A DNA stretch of 64,000 nt from Hymenobacter terrestris (GTDB lineage: Bacteria > Bacteroidota > Bacteroidia > Cytophagales > Hymenobacteraceae). Shown piece by piece: positions 8,482 to 16,449 of this stretch. The notes beneath the pieces are model-generated. The model saw only the letters and a program-made list of their open reading frames with translations. It was not told the origin of the DNA and ran no database searches. The stretch's first letter is position 1, and every line of letters starts with the position of its first letter. A program made the translations under genes and the position numbers. The stretch lies in the NCBI RefSeq assembly GCF_013377905.1, contig NZ_JABKAV010000002.1, forward strand, positions 1-64,000, read 5' to 3'.

Positions 8482-10320
8482 ATGGTCCTTTTCCGTGCGT
8501 TGCTGCTGCCCTTCCTGTTGAGCCTGCTGCTGGCCGGGCCAGGGTATGCCCAGCGTAAGCCCGCCCCGGCTGCCCGGCCGGCCGAGGCCGGACCGGAAAG
8601 CAAGCCGGAAGCCAAGCCGGGCAAGCTCAGCCGTAAAGAGCGCCGTGAGCTGGCCCGCCGGGCCACGCTCGATGAAGCCGCCCGGCAGCCGCGGGTGCTC
8701 ACGCCCAAGGAGCGTGAGATGAGCGAGTCCTACTTCGTGGATGGCGTGCGCTACGTGCTGCTTGAAGACTACAATAAGGCCCTGGAGCGCCTGCTGAAGG
8801 CCTATGCGCTGAACCCAGGCAATGCGGCCGTTAACTACAAGATTGCCGAAGCCAACCTGCTCAGCGGCAACCTGCAAGATGCTACAAACTTTGGGCGGGC
8901 TGCCGTGCGGCTTGACCCGCAAAACGCCTACTACTACCTGCTGCTGGCCCAGATATACACCTCGCAGAAACAGTACGAGGAGGCCACCAAAGTATATACC
9001 GCGCTTATTGGGCAGGTTCCTGATTCCAACTACTACCTGTTCAATCTGGCCGACCTGTACGTAGCCCAGGGTCGGCTCGATGAGGCCCTGACGACGTTCG
9101 GGCAGGCCGAGCAGAAATTTGGGCCCCAGGACGAAATTTCGTTTAAGAAACAGCAGATTTACCTGCGCCAGAACAAGCTCGACCAGGCGCTGCTGGAAGG
9201 CGAGTCGCTAATCAAATCGAACCCCGACGAGCCGCGCTATGTGCTGGCCCAGGCCCAGCTGTACGCCACCAACCGCCGCTTCGATGATGCCGTGCGGGTA
9301 GCTAACCAGGCCCTGCGCTCCGACCCCGACAACCCTAGGGCCCGCATGATTCTGGCCGACGTATACCGGCTCCAGAACAACCGGCCCGAATCGGAGCGGC
9401 AACTGAAACTGGCCTTCGAGAGTCCCAGCCTCGATATCGACGACAAGGTGCGCATTCTGATTGAGTACCTGAAGCAGTTGCCCGACCCCGGCCTCAACGA
9501 AATGGCCCGCGGGCTGGCTGCCGTTACCATGCGGGTTCATCCGCGCGAGGCCAAAGCCTTTTCCATTGCCGGCGACATCGAAATTGTAACCGGAAACCGG
9601 GCTGCCGCCCGCGCCAGTTACCTTAAGGCCCTGCGCCTCGATAACTCCCGCTACCAGATCTGGCAGCAGGTGGTGCTGATTGACGCCGAACTGAGCCAGA
9701 CCGATTCGCTGCTGGCTCATACCACGCAGGCGCTGGAGCTGTTTCCGAACCAGGCACCGCTCTGGTTTTACAACGGGGTCGGCCATCAGCTGGAAAAACA
9801 GCCGGCCAAGGCCGTCAAGTCGCTCGAATACGGCCGTAAGCTGGCCACTGATAACCCGGAGCTGCTGGCCCAGTTCGACACGCAGCTCGGCGACGTGTAT
9901 CATGAACTGAAGGATTATCCCAAATCGGATGCCGCTTACGAATCGGCCCTGACGTTCGATGCCAACAACGCCCAGGCCCTCAACAACTACAGCTACTTTC
10001 TGTCGATAAGGCGCGAAAAGCTGGAAAAGGCCAAGGAAATGTCGGGCAAGCTGGTAAAGCAGTTTCCCGAAAACCCTACCTACCTCGATACCTATGCCTG
10101 GGTGCTGTACCAGCTGAAAGACTACGCCGGTGCCCGTCGGGCCCTCGAAACTGCTCTGCGCTTCTCCTCCGATGCCACCATTGTGGAACACTACGGCGAC
10201 GTACTGTTTCAGCTCGGCGACAAGGAGAAGGCCGTAACCGAGTGGCAGCGGGCTGGCCAGAAAGGCGGTGCCTCGGCGCTCATCAACCGAAAAATAAAGG
10301 ATAAGAAGCTGTATGAATAA
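8482..10320 (+). CDS. Secreted tetratricopeptide-repeat protein
   Basis: Protein of 612 residues starting with a signal peptide (VLFRALLLPFLLSLLLAGPGYAQ, cut after about residue 22), then a basic Ala/Pro/Lys-rich linker. From about residue 75 to the end it is made of tandem TPR units (NPGNAAVNYKIAEANLLSG, DPQNAYYYLLLAQIYTSQ, DANNAQALNNYSYFLSIR and others), roughly a dozen repeats. TPR solenoids hold protein complexes together; here it is presumably in the periplasm or on the outer membrane. The ATG at 8482 is chosen because it starts the signal peptide. The 3' end overlaps the DUF4292 lipoprotein gene by 8 bp, and that gene overlaps the EnvC-like gene, so the three are probably translated together. 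The partner is unknown. Confidence 0.85.
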   Translation: MVLFRALLLPFLLSLLLAGPGYAQRKPAPAARPAEAGPESKPEAKPGKLSRKERRELARRATLDEAARQPRVLTPKEREMSESYFVDGVRYVLLEDYNKALERLLKAYALNPGNAAVNYKIAEANLLSGNLQDATNFGRAAVRLDPQNAYYYLLLAQIYTSQKQYEEATKVYTALIGQVPDSNYYLFNLADLYVAQGRLDEALTTFGQAEQKFGPQDEISFKKQQIYLRQNKLDQALLEGESLIKSNPDEPRYVLAQAQLYATNRRFDDAVRVANQALRSDPDNPRARMILADVYRLQNNRPESERQLKLAFESPSLDIDDKVRILIEYLKQLPDPGLNEMARGLAAVTMRVHPREAKAFSIAGDIEIVTGNRAAARASYLKALRLDNSRYQIWQQVVLIDAELSQTDSLLAHTTQALELFPNQAPLWFYNGVGHQLEKQPAKAVKSLEYGRKLATDNPELLAQFDTQLGDVYHELKDYPKSDAAYESALTFDANNAQALNNYSYFLSIRREKLEKAKEMSGKLVKQFPENPTYLDTYAWVLYQLKDYAGARRALETALRFSSDATIVEHYGDVLFQLGDKEKAVTEWQRAGQKGGASALINRKIKDKKLYE

Positions 10321-11083
10321 CCGCCCCGCGCTGCTGCTGAGCGTACTACTGGCCCTGCCGCTACTGCTCGGCAGTTGCACCAAAAAGCTGCTGCCGACTG
10401 CCACTCAACCCTCGGCCACCAACCCGGTGCCGGAGGCTGTGAAGGCCATTAACCTCGATTTCCAGTTCATGACGGCCAAGGGCAAAGCCCAGTTTGGCGA
10501 CCAGAGCGCCAACATAAACCTGCGGATGCGCAAAGACAGTGCTATCTGGCTGTCGGCGTCGTTGCTGGGTATTGAGGGCGGGCGTCTCTACATCACCCGC
10601 GACTCGGTGCAGGTAATCGATAAGCTGCGCCGCGAGTACTACTCGGGCGACTTTGCCTACCTGAGCCAGCGGCTGAACGTACCCGTTACCTTCGACATGT
10701 TGCAGGCGCTGCTGCTGGGCAACTACCTGGCCCCCATCAGCCCCGACACCCAGCCGGCCGTAACAACCGAGGGCACGGTGCAGCGGGTGCGCTACGAGCA
10801 GGCCGGCCTGCTGATTATGCAGCTCGTAGATCTGGCCCAGGGCCGCCCGCGCCAGCTGCTGGTGCAAGACTCGGTGCAGGCCAACCAGGTAACGGTCGAC
10901 TACGCCGATTTCCGTCAGCTTGAAAGCAACCCGCAGCCCTTCGCCTTCGAGACCCAGGTGCAGGTGCAGCAGCGCCAGCAGCCGCCTACCCTGGTCACGC
11001 TCACCTACCGGTCCATCGACCTGGATAAGGGCCGGCTGCAATTCCCGTTTTCCGTACCCAAGGGCTATGCACGCAAGAAGTAA
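10313..11083 (+). CDS. DUF4292 family lipoprotein
   Basis: Lipoprotein of 256 residues. The signal peptide ends in lipobox LLGSC (Cys about residue 22), so it is lipidated and membrane-anchored. The body matches what I know as DUF4292: the ANINLRMRKDSAIWLSAS segment, GRLYITRDSVQVIDKLRREYY, and a beta-rich remainder resembling LolA/LolB-type lipid carriers (inference). The fixed order TPR protein, DUF4292, EnvC-like peptidase seems characteristic of Bacteroidetes and suggests a shared envelope role, perhaps lipoprotein or outer-membrane delivery linked to division. It overlaps both neighbours (8 and 17 bp). The exact function is not established. Confidence 0.85.
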   Translation: MNNRPALLLSVLLALPLLLGSCTKKLLPTATQPSATNPVPEAVKAINLDFQFMTAKGKAQFGDQSANINLRMRKDSAIWLSASLLGIEGGRLYITRDSVQVIDKLRREYYSGDFAYLSQRLNVPVTFDMLQALLLGNYLAPISPDTQPAVTTEGTVQRVRYEQAGLLIMQLVDLAQGRPRQLLVQDSVQANQVTVDYADFRQLESNPQPFAFETQVQVQQRQQPPTLVTLTYRSIDLDKGRLQFPFSVPKGYARKK

Positions 11084-12437
11084 AACCGGCCGGCTCCTGC
11101 TGTTGCTGCTCTTGCTGCTGCTGGTTGGCCCAACGGCCCCGGTAGCACTGGCCCAAAAAAAGGCACCGGCCGCCAAAAAGAGCAAAGCCCAACTGGAGCG
11201 CGAGCGGCGCGCCAACCTTAAGCGTATCAAGGAAACCAGCCGCATTCTGGCCCAGACCCAGCAGAAAAAACAGGCGTCGGTGGGCCAGCTCAACGCTATT
11301 CAGGAGAAGCTGGTGGTGCAGCAGGGCGTCATCAAAAACATCAGCTCGGAGCTACGCTATATTGAGGGCGACGTGCAGCAGACCGAAGGCCAGGTGCAGC
11401 AGACGCGCCAGCGTCTGGAGCGCCTCAAGGCCGAGTATGCCCGCCTGATATATGCCGGCTCGAAAACGGCTAACGGCTACAACCGCCTCATGTTCTTGTT
11501 TGCGGCCGAGTCGTTCAACCAGTTCCTGCTGCGCCTGCGCTACATCCGGCAGTACACCGAGGTGCGCCAGGCCCAGGCCACCCAGATTACCCAAACCCAG
11601 CAGCGCCTGGGCCAGCAGCTAACCGGCCTGCAGCAGCAGCGCCAGGAAAAAGGCTCGCTGCTCTCCACCCAACTCTCCGAAAAGAAAACCCTGACCACGC
11701 TGAAAGTGCAGCAGAACCAGGTGATTACCAAGCTCACCCAGCAGGAAGAAGGCCTGCGCAAGGAACTGGCCAACCGGCAGCGGGCCATCAGCCGGCTCGA
11801 TAACCTGATTGCGCTGCGCGTACGCGAGGAAATTGCCCGCGCTGCCCGCGAAGCCGCGCGTAGGGCGGTGGCCAAGGCCCGCGCCGCCGAGGTAGCGGCC
11901 AACGCCGGCCGTAGCCCCGGTGCCACCTCGCGCACCCCGGCCACTGCCGCCGCCGAAGAAGCCGCCGCCACCAAGGCCGAGCGCACCGACCGCGTAACGC
12001 TAACGCCCGAAACGGCCAAGCTGGCTGCCTCCTTCACCGACAACCGGGGCCGACTGCCCTGGCCAGTGGGCAAAGGCTTTATCAGTCAGCGTTTCGGCCG
12101 CCACAACCACCCGGTACTCAAAAACGTGGTGGTAGAGAACCGTGGCGTCGATATCCAGACCAACTCGGGCGAGCCAGTAAGGGCCGTGTTCAGCGGCAAG
12201 GTGCTTACGGTGGCCAGCGTGCCGGGCATGGGCAACATTGTCATGGTCCAGCACGGCGACTACTTCACGGTGTACGCCAAGCTGCGCAACGTGAGCGTGA
12301 GCGAGGGCCAGACCATTGAGGCCCGCCAGACCCTGGGCACGGTTTCGACCAACGCCGAGGGCACCTCCGAAGTACAGTTCCAAGTGTGGCGCAACAGTGC
12401 CAACCTCAACCCCGAAAACTGGCTCGGCCGCAAGTAA
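11067..12437 (+). CDS. EnvC-like murein hydrolase activator (degenerate LytM/M23 domain)
   Basis: Likely periplasmic activator of an N-acetylmuramoyl-L-alanine amidase at the division septum. It has 456 residues. After the signal peptide (RLLLLLLLLLLVGPTAPVALAQ) comes a long Gln/Lys/Arg-rich coiled coil (about residues 30-270), an Ala-rich linker, and a C-terminal LytM domain from about residue 325. The zinc ligands of active M23 peptidases are replaced: the first His motif reads ENRGVDI, the YxHL position reads YAKL, and the final LHFE-like motif reads VQFQVW. It ends NPENWLGRK, like E. coli EnvC. This supports an activator rather than an enzyme. It starts within the DUF4292 gene (17-bp overlap). 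Confidence 0.88.
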   Translation: MHARSKTGRLLLLLLLLLLVGPTAPVALAQKKAPAAKKSKAQLERERRANLKRIKETSRILAQTQQKKQASVGQLNAIQEKLVVQQGVIKNISSELRYIEGDVQQTEGQVQQTRQRLERLKAEYARLIYAGSKTANGYNRLMFLFAAESFNQFLLRLRYIRQYTEVRQAQATQITQTQQRLGQQLTGLQQQRQEKGSLLSTQLSEKKTLTTLKVQQNQVITKLTQQEEGLRKELANRQRAISRLDNLIALRVREEIARAAREAARRAVAKARAAEVAANAGRSPGATSRTPATAAAEEAAATKAERTDRVTLTPETAKLAASFTDNRGRLPWPVGKGFISQRFGRHNHPVLKNVVVENRGVDIQTNSGEPVRAVFSGKVLTVASVPGMGNIVMVQHGDYFTVYAKLRNVSVSEGQTIEARQTLGTVSTNAEGTSEVQFQVWRNSANLNPENWLGRK

Positions 12438-12809
12438 GCTCGACTGGTGCTGAGGAACGATGTTTCTCTCCAGCCAGTGAAGTAGTCTAGAAACCCAAAA
12501 GAACGTGAGGCCGAGCTTGCCAAAGCCCCACGTTCTTTTGGGTTTTGACGTTTTTCTAACCGGCTTCACCACACCAATAAAAAACCCGGCTCCAAAGGAA
12601 CCGGGCTTTCCAAGCTATGAAAACAAACTTAGCTACCAGAATCCCCCGCTACCGGCGTGTGGCTATAACTAACCACCGCTGGTAGGGTAAGCTCCCGATA
12701 ACCGGACGAAAGATACTGGAGTGCGAAGCCTCCCGGCCTCAATTTCGCCCAATACCCTTTTTCTCTCGGTGAAAAGCGCTATTCATGCGTTGCGGCCGGG
12801 TTAACTGGC
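12438..12809. other. Intergenic region with two hairpins and a possible 22-codon ORF
   Basis: After the EnvC-like gene this 372-bp stretch holds the terminator at 12491-12545, a second short GC hairpin at 12581-12609 (AAACCCGGCTCC / GGAACCGGGCTTT), and a tiny ORF 12617-12685 (MKTNLATRIPRYRRVA..., 22 residues, basic). Nothing supports translation of that ORF beyond an ATG shortly after the hairpin. No other gene is seen. Confidence 0.45.
12491..12545 (+). terminator. Terminator of the TPR-DUF4292-EnvC operon
   Basis: Inverted repeat of about 21 bp with one mismatch (12491-12511 and 12525-12545), loop 13 nt, followed after a few bases by TTTTT. It lies 54 bp after the EnvC-like stop. Confidence 0.7.
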
Positions 12810-13766
12810 TCAAACGAGGTTGAGGCGACTTAGCAGGCCGGCTTTAAATGAGTTGCCGATGGGTACAGGCAGCAGGCTGGGGCCACCCTCGGCACCACGG
12901 TCGGCCTCCACCAGCAGCGCGTCGCTTTCGATGGTGATGATGCGGTCGAGGCGCACGATGTACTTGCGATGCACCCGGGCAAAGTCGCGGGTCGGCAGCC
13001 TGGACTCCAGCTCCTTCATGGTGCTGTAGATGGTATATCGCTCGGAGCCTGCGTAAATATTTACGTAATCGCCCAACGCCTCCACATAGCGGATGTCGGC
13101 TGTTTTCAGGCGTAGCAGCTTGCTATCCTGCTTGATAAAGATTTCGTTCTGGCTTTTGCTGAGGTACAGGCTCTCGGCCGTATCATTGGCCAAGCGCAGC
13201 AGGTCGTCGAGCTTACGGCGCTCCTGCTCCAACTCGAGGCGGGCACGGCGCAGTTCCAGGTGGGCTACCACCTCGCGGCTCAGCACGGCCAGGGCATCAC
13301 GCTGGCCGTCGGTAAGGCGGCGGGGCACGGTATCGATAACGCAGAGTGTCCCCAGCGCATCGCCCTGGGGCGTGAGCAAGGGGTAGCCGGCATAAAAGCG
13401 GATGTTAGGGTCGCCGGTTACTAGCTGGTTGTGCTCGAACAAAGGATGGCAGGCAGCATCTTCTACTTCGTAGAGCGTACGGCCCTGAATGGCGTGCTGG
13501 CAGAACGCCAGCTCGCGGGGCGTGCTAGCGGGCCAATGGCAGTCGGTGCGGGCTTTAAACCATTGCCGCTCACCGTCGAGCAGCGAAACCAGGGATACGG
13601 GCGTGTTGCATATCACAGAGGCCAGCCGCGCCAAGTCGTCGAAGGCGGTTTCCTGGGCAGTATCCATGATTTCATAGGATTGCAGGGCCGCGAGCCGCCG
13701 AATCTCCTGAGCCCGTGAATGTCCGGCCTGTGCTCGGGAGGAGGAAGTTGTTTCTTCCAACAGCAT
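12810..13766 (-). CDS. GAF-domain sensor fused to a LytTR DNA-binding domain
   Basis: Probable one-component transcription regulator, 318 residues. The N-terminal GAF domain (about 35-175) has the ELAFCQHAIQGRTLYEVEDA and GDALGTLCVIDTVPR segments typical of small-ligand or redox GAF sensors. A short helical linker (HLELRRARLELEQERRKLDDLL) leads to a LytTR domain (about 210-318) with IRYVEALGDYVNIY, MKELESRLP and FARVHRKYIVRLDRI. It contains no receiver or kinase domain, so the sensed signal probably acts directly on the DNA-binding part. The ATG at 13766 is chosen; an upstream extension (15 codons) is hydrophobic but unsupported. It stands alone and is transcribed divergently from tatA. The ligand is unknown. 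Confidence 0.87.
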   Translation of the reverse strand: MLLEETTSSSRAQAGHSRAQEIRRLAALQSYEIMDTAQETAFDDLARLASVICNTPVSLVSLLDGERQWFKARTDCHWPASTPRELAFCQHAIQGRTLYEVEDAACHPLFEHNQLVTGDPNIRFYAGYPLLTPQGDALGTLCVIDTVPRRLTDGQRDALAVLSREVVAHLELRRARLELEQERRKLDDLLRLANDTAESLYLSKSQNEIFIKQDSKLLRLKTADIRYVEALGDYVNIYAGSERYTIYSTMKELESRLPTRDFARVHRKYIVRLDRIITIESDALLVEADRGAEGGPSLLPVPIGNSFKAGLLSRLNLV

Positions 13767-14076
13767 AGTATTGCAGTAAAATATGAAGGAGAAATTGCCT
13801 TCTGGAGACACTAAATAACGCAGGTCGCTCCATCTAAGAGGGACAAAACCGATAAAGCAGGTCTTTTACCGGATCAATAGCCCCCTTTACTGGTTGGGTT
13901 TCTTCGCTCGGCATGCGGAGCGGTTTGAAAACGCGGTGGGCTGTACCAGCCGTAGTGATATGGCTGGGTTTGCGGAACTGTTTTTCAAATTATGGGGTAC
14001 CTTTACAATCTGCCTACGTATGTGTTGCGTATACTCTTCTTTGACCTTCTAATTCTGGCCTTCGGGTCTGCTACAT
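13767..14076. other. Divergent intergenic region with tatA promoter box
   Basis: 310 bp between the GAF-LytTR gene and tatA. TACCTTTA at 13998-14005 is one base off the TAnnTTTG consensus. A TTTG at 13969-13972 could be the -33 element, but the 25-bp spacer is long. No gene or RNA is recognised. The regulator may act on this region, which is inference. Confidence 0.4.
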
Positions 14077-14310
14077 ATGAACTTTGCCACCCTCCTGCTC
14101 GGAATCGGTAACTTTGGTGGTACCGAAATCCTGCTTATCGGTCTAGCCATCATCCTGCTTTTCGGCGCCAAGCGCATTCCGGAGTTGTTCCGCGGCATGG
14201 GTCAGGGAATCCGCGAGTTCAAGGACGCCTCGAAGGAGGAAAAGCCAGAATTCCGCGACCGGCCTGTAAACCCGGTTAACCCCAACGACCCGGCTGCGCC
14301 CCGTCAATAA
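14077..14310 (+). CDS. tatA: Twin-arginine translocase subunit TatA, copy 1
   Basis: Single-span inner-membrane protein that forms the pore-like part of the Tat export system for folded proteins. It has 77 residues. The TM helix GTEILLIGLAIILLFGAKRIPEL includes the FGAKRIPEL hinge, followed by an amphipathic helix (FRGMGQGIREFKDASKE) and a short Pro/Asn-rich tail. It is 11 bp upstream of a second TatA-like gene, so the two are co-transcribed. No tatC is visible in the window. Confidence 0.95.
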   Translation: MNFATLLLGIGNFGGTEILLIGLAIILLFGAKRIPELFRGMGQGIREFKDASKEEKPEFRDRPVNPVNPNDPAAPRQ

Positions 14311-14321
14311 CCCCTTTCGTT

Positions 14322-14696
14322 ATGCAAATGCCTGTCTTTCTGTTTTTAGGTGACATCGGTGGTGCTGAGCTTATGCTCATCATGGTTGTCATCCTGATTT
14401 TCTTCGGAGCCAACAAGATTCCTGAATTAGCCCGCGGGCTAGGTAAGGGCATACGTGAGTTCAAAGACGCCTCCCGCGAGATTCGCAGCGAGGTAGAGAA
14501 CTACGGTCAGCCAGCCCAGCAGCCTTACCAGCAGCAGTTTCAGGACCAGCCACAGCAGGCCTACCAGCCCGCTGCGCCGGTAGCCGAAGCTGCCCCTGTT
14601 ATAGCGCCGCCCATGGACGGTGGTATTGCGCCCGTTGTAACGCCCGAGCCACTAGCCACGGAGCCCGAACGCTCGCGCCTCGATCAGACGAGCTAG
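14322..14696 (+). CDS. TatA/TatB-family translocase subunit, copy 2
   Basis: 124 residues. The N-terminal 55 residues repeat the TatA plan (AELMLIMVVILIFFGANKIPELARGLGKGIREFKDASRE) with the hinge FGANKIPEL, where Asn replaces the Ala of copy 1. An added C-terminal tail of about 65 residues is rich in Gln, Pro and Ala. The longer tail could mean a TatB-like role, but the hinge is TatA-like. It arose by duplication of the upstream gene. A perfect 13-bp terminator hairpin follows. Confidence 0.9.
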   Translation: MQMPVFLFLGDIGGAELMLIMVVILIFFGANKIPELARGLGKGIREFKDASREIRSEVENYGQPAQQPYQQQFQDQPQQAYQPAAPVAEAAPVIAPPMDGGIAPVVTPEPLATEPERSRLDQTS

Positions 14697-14725
14697 TTTC
14701 AGTAGCTTCCAATTACGTAATACCC

Positions 14726-14765
14726 GAACCGCCGGCAGCCAAAATCTGCCGGCGGTTCTGTTTTT
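14726..14765 (+). terminator. Intrinsic terminator after the tatA pair
   Basis: Perfect 13-bp GC-rich stem (14726-14738 with 14746-14758), 7-nt loop, then TGTTTTT. It is a canonical rho-independent terminator. Confidence 0.88.
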
Positions 14766-14831
14766 AGCGGTGATGGTGCTATTTTCGCGCTTCCGCCTCG
14801 CTTCGCAGGCCTCCCCTTTAATTTCTTCGTC

Positions 14832-16250
14832 TTGAGACGTTTCGATTCCCTTTCCGAAGTACGCCGCGACATTGCTGCCGGCACTGTATCGTGCCAGCAG
14901 CTGGTTGAGCACTACCTCGACAATATCGCCCGGCAGGAAAACCTCAATGCTTTTCTGGAAGTGTGGCCCGAGGAGGCCCGCGCCCAGGCCGTGGCCGTCG
15001 ATGCGAAGCTGGCTGCTGGTACGGCCGGCAAGCTCGCCGGCATGGTTATCGGCCTGAAAGATGTGCTGGCTTACGAAGGCCACGCGCTGCAAAGCAGCAG
15101 CCACATCCTTGACGGTTTCAAATCGTTGTTTACCGGCACGGCCGTGCAGCGCCTGCTCGATGAGGACGCCATCCTGATTGGCCGCCAGAACTGCGACGAG
15201 TTTGCCATGGGCGCCTCCAACGAAAGCTCCTACTTCGGACCGGCCCGCAATGCTATTGCCCCCGACCGGGTGCCCGGCGGCTCGTCGGGTGGCTCGGCCG
15301 TAGCCGTACAGGCCGATATGTGCCTGGCCTCGATTGGCTCCGACACGGGTGGCTCGGTGCGTCAGCCGGCGGCTTTCTGCGGCATCGTGGGCTTCAAACC
15401 CACCTACTCGCGCATTTCTCGCTACGGTCTGGTGGCCTACGCTTCGTCATTTGATCAGATTGGCACGCTTACCCGCTCGGTAGAAGATGCGGCCCTGCTG
15501 CTCGAAGTAATGGCCGGCTCCGACCAGTTCGACAGCACTGTGAGCCAGCAGCCGGTGCCCGCCTACAGCCAGGAGCTGACGCCCGCGCCCCATTATCGCA
15601 TCGGCTACATCCAGGACTGCCTGGTGCGCCCCGGTCTCAACCCCGAAATAAAGGCAGCCACCGAAAATGCGCTGGAGCAGTTGCGCGGTCAGGGCCATGT
15701 GGTGGAGGCCGTGGAGTTTCCGTACCTCGACTTCATTGTGCCAACCTATTATATCCTGACCACGGCCGAGGCCAGCTCCAACCTGAGCCGCTACGACGGG
15801 GTGAAGTTTGGTTACCGCGCCCCCGACGTTACGGACCTAGAGTCGCTCTACAAGAAAACCCGCTCGCAGGGTTTCGGGCCGGAAGTGCAGCGCCGGATTC
15901 TGCTGGGCACGTTTGTGCTGAGCGCCAGCTACTACGATGCCTACTACACCAAGGCCCAGCGGGTGCGCCGGCTCATCAAGGAGAAAACCGATGAGTTACT
16001 ACGTGACTACGACTTCCTGGTACTGCCCACCACGCCCACCACGGCCTTCAAAATAGGCGACGAAGACCGGGACACGTTATCCATGTATCTGGCCGATATT
16101 TTCACGGTACAAGCTTCGCTGGCGGGCGTACCGGCCATTTCGGTGCCCAACGGCCTCGATTCGCAGGGCCTCCCGATTGGCCTACAGGTGCTGGCCGGAG
16201 CTTTCCGCGAGTCGCAGCTGCTGGCTTTCGCCAGCTCATTGAAATTTTAG
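14832..16250 (+). CDS. gatA: Asp-tRNA(Asn)/Glu-tRNA(Gln) amidotransferase subunit A
   Basis: Glutaminase subunit that releases ammonia used to convert Glu-tRNA(Gln) (and Asp-tRNA(Asn)) to the amidated form. It has 472 residues. Amidase-signature residues are present: Lys in VIGLKDVLAY, the GGSSGGSAVAV loop (cis-Ser) and nucleophile region GSDTGGSVRQPAAFCG. The C-terminal part carries VQASLAGVPAISVP. The start is TTG at 14832: the product RRFDSLSEVRRDIAAG fits the family N-terminus and no in-frame ATG lies close upstream. A TATTTTCG box (one mismatch to TAnnTTTG) lies at 14780-14787. gatB and gatC are not in the window. Confidence 0.94.
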   Translation: MRRFDSLSEVRRDIAAGTVSCQQLVEHYLDNIARQENLNAFLEVWPEEARAQAVAVDAKLAAGTAGKLAGMVIGLKDVLAYEGHALQSSSHILDGFKSLFTGTAVQRLLDEDAILIGRQNCDEFAMGASNESSYFGPARNAIAPDRVPGGSSGGSAVAVQADMCLASIGSDTGGSVRQPAAFCGIVGFKPTYSRISRYGLVAYASSFDQIGTLTRSVEDAALLLEVMAGSDQFDSTVSQQPVPAYSQELTPAPHYRIGYIQDCLVRPGLNPEIKAATENALEQLRGQGHVVEAVEFPYLDFIVPTYYILTTAEASSNLSRYDGVKFGYRAPDVTDLESLYKKTRSQGFGPEVQRRILLGTFVLSASYYDAYYTKAQRVRRLIKEKTDELLRDYDFLVLPTTPTTAFKIGDEDRDTLSMYLADIFTVQASLAGVPAISVPNGLDSQGLPIGLQVLAGAFRESQLLAFASSLKF

Positions 16251-16290
16251 CTTCACCCTACCACTTGCTGCCCACCGAACAACAGGTAAC

Positions 16291-16320
16291 GGCTGTCAGC
16301 TAATTGCTAGCAGCTTGTGG
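16291..16320. repeat. Heptamer-type intergenic repeat
   Basis: Contains GGCTGTCAGCTAATTGC followed by TAGCAGCTTGTGG, read in the opposite direction as GCTAGCA-ATTAGCT-GACAGCC heptads. It is related to the AGCTGTTAGCT / AGCTGACAGCT units at 55298-55427 and the hairpin at 6594. Confidence 0.45.
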
Positions 16321-16369
16321 TTGAAGTGCTACTTTAAGTCAAAGAGCTGGGAGTTCTGATAAACTGTGC

Positions 16370-16377
16370 TATTTTTG
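16370..16377 (+). promoter_or_regulatory. Promoter -7 box of the lytic transglycosylase gene
   Basis: TATTTTTG is an exact TAnnTTTG match, 72 nt before the ATG at 16450. A short hairpin (16380-16406, AAAGCGCTG / CAGCGTTTT) lies just after it and would be at the 5' end of the transcript. Confidence 0.6.
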
Positions 16378-16449
16378 GCAAAGCGCTGGGTTGTGGCTCA
16401 GCGTTTTGCGTTTGGGCCCACCGGCCATTGTCCTTTTGAGTGAGTTAGC

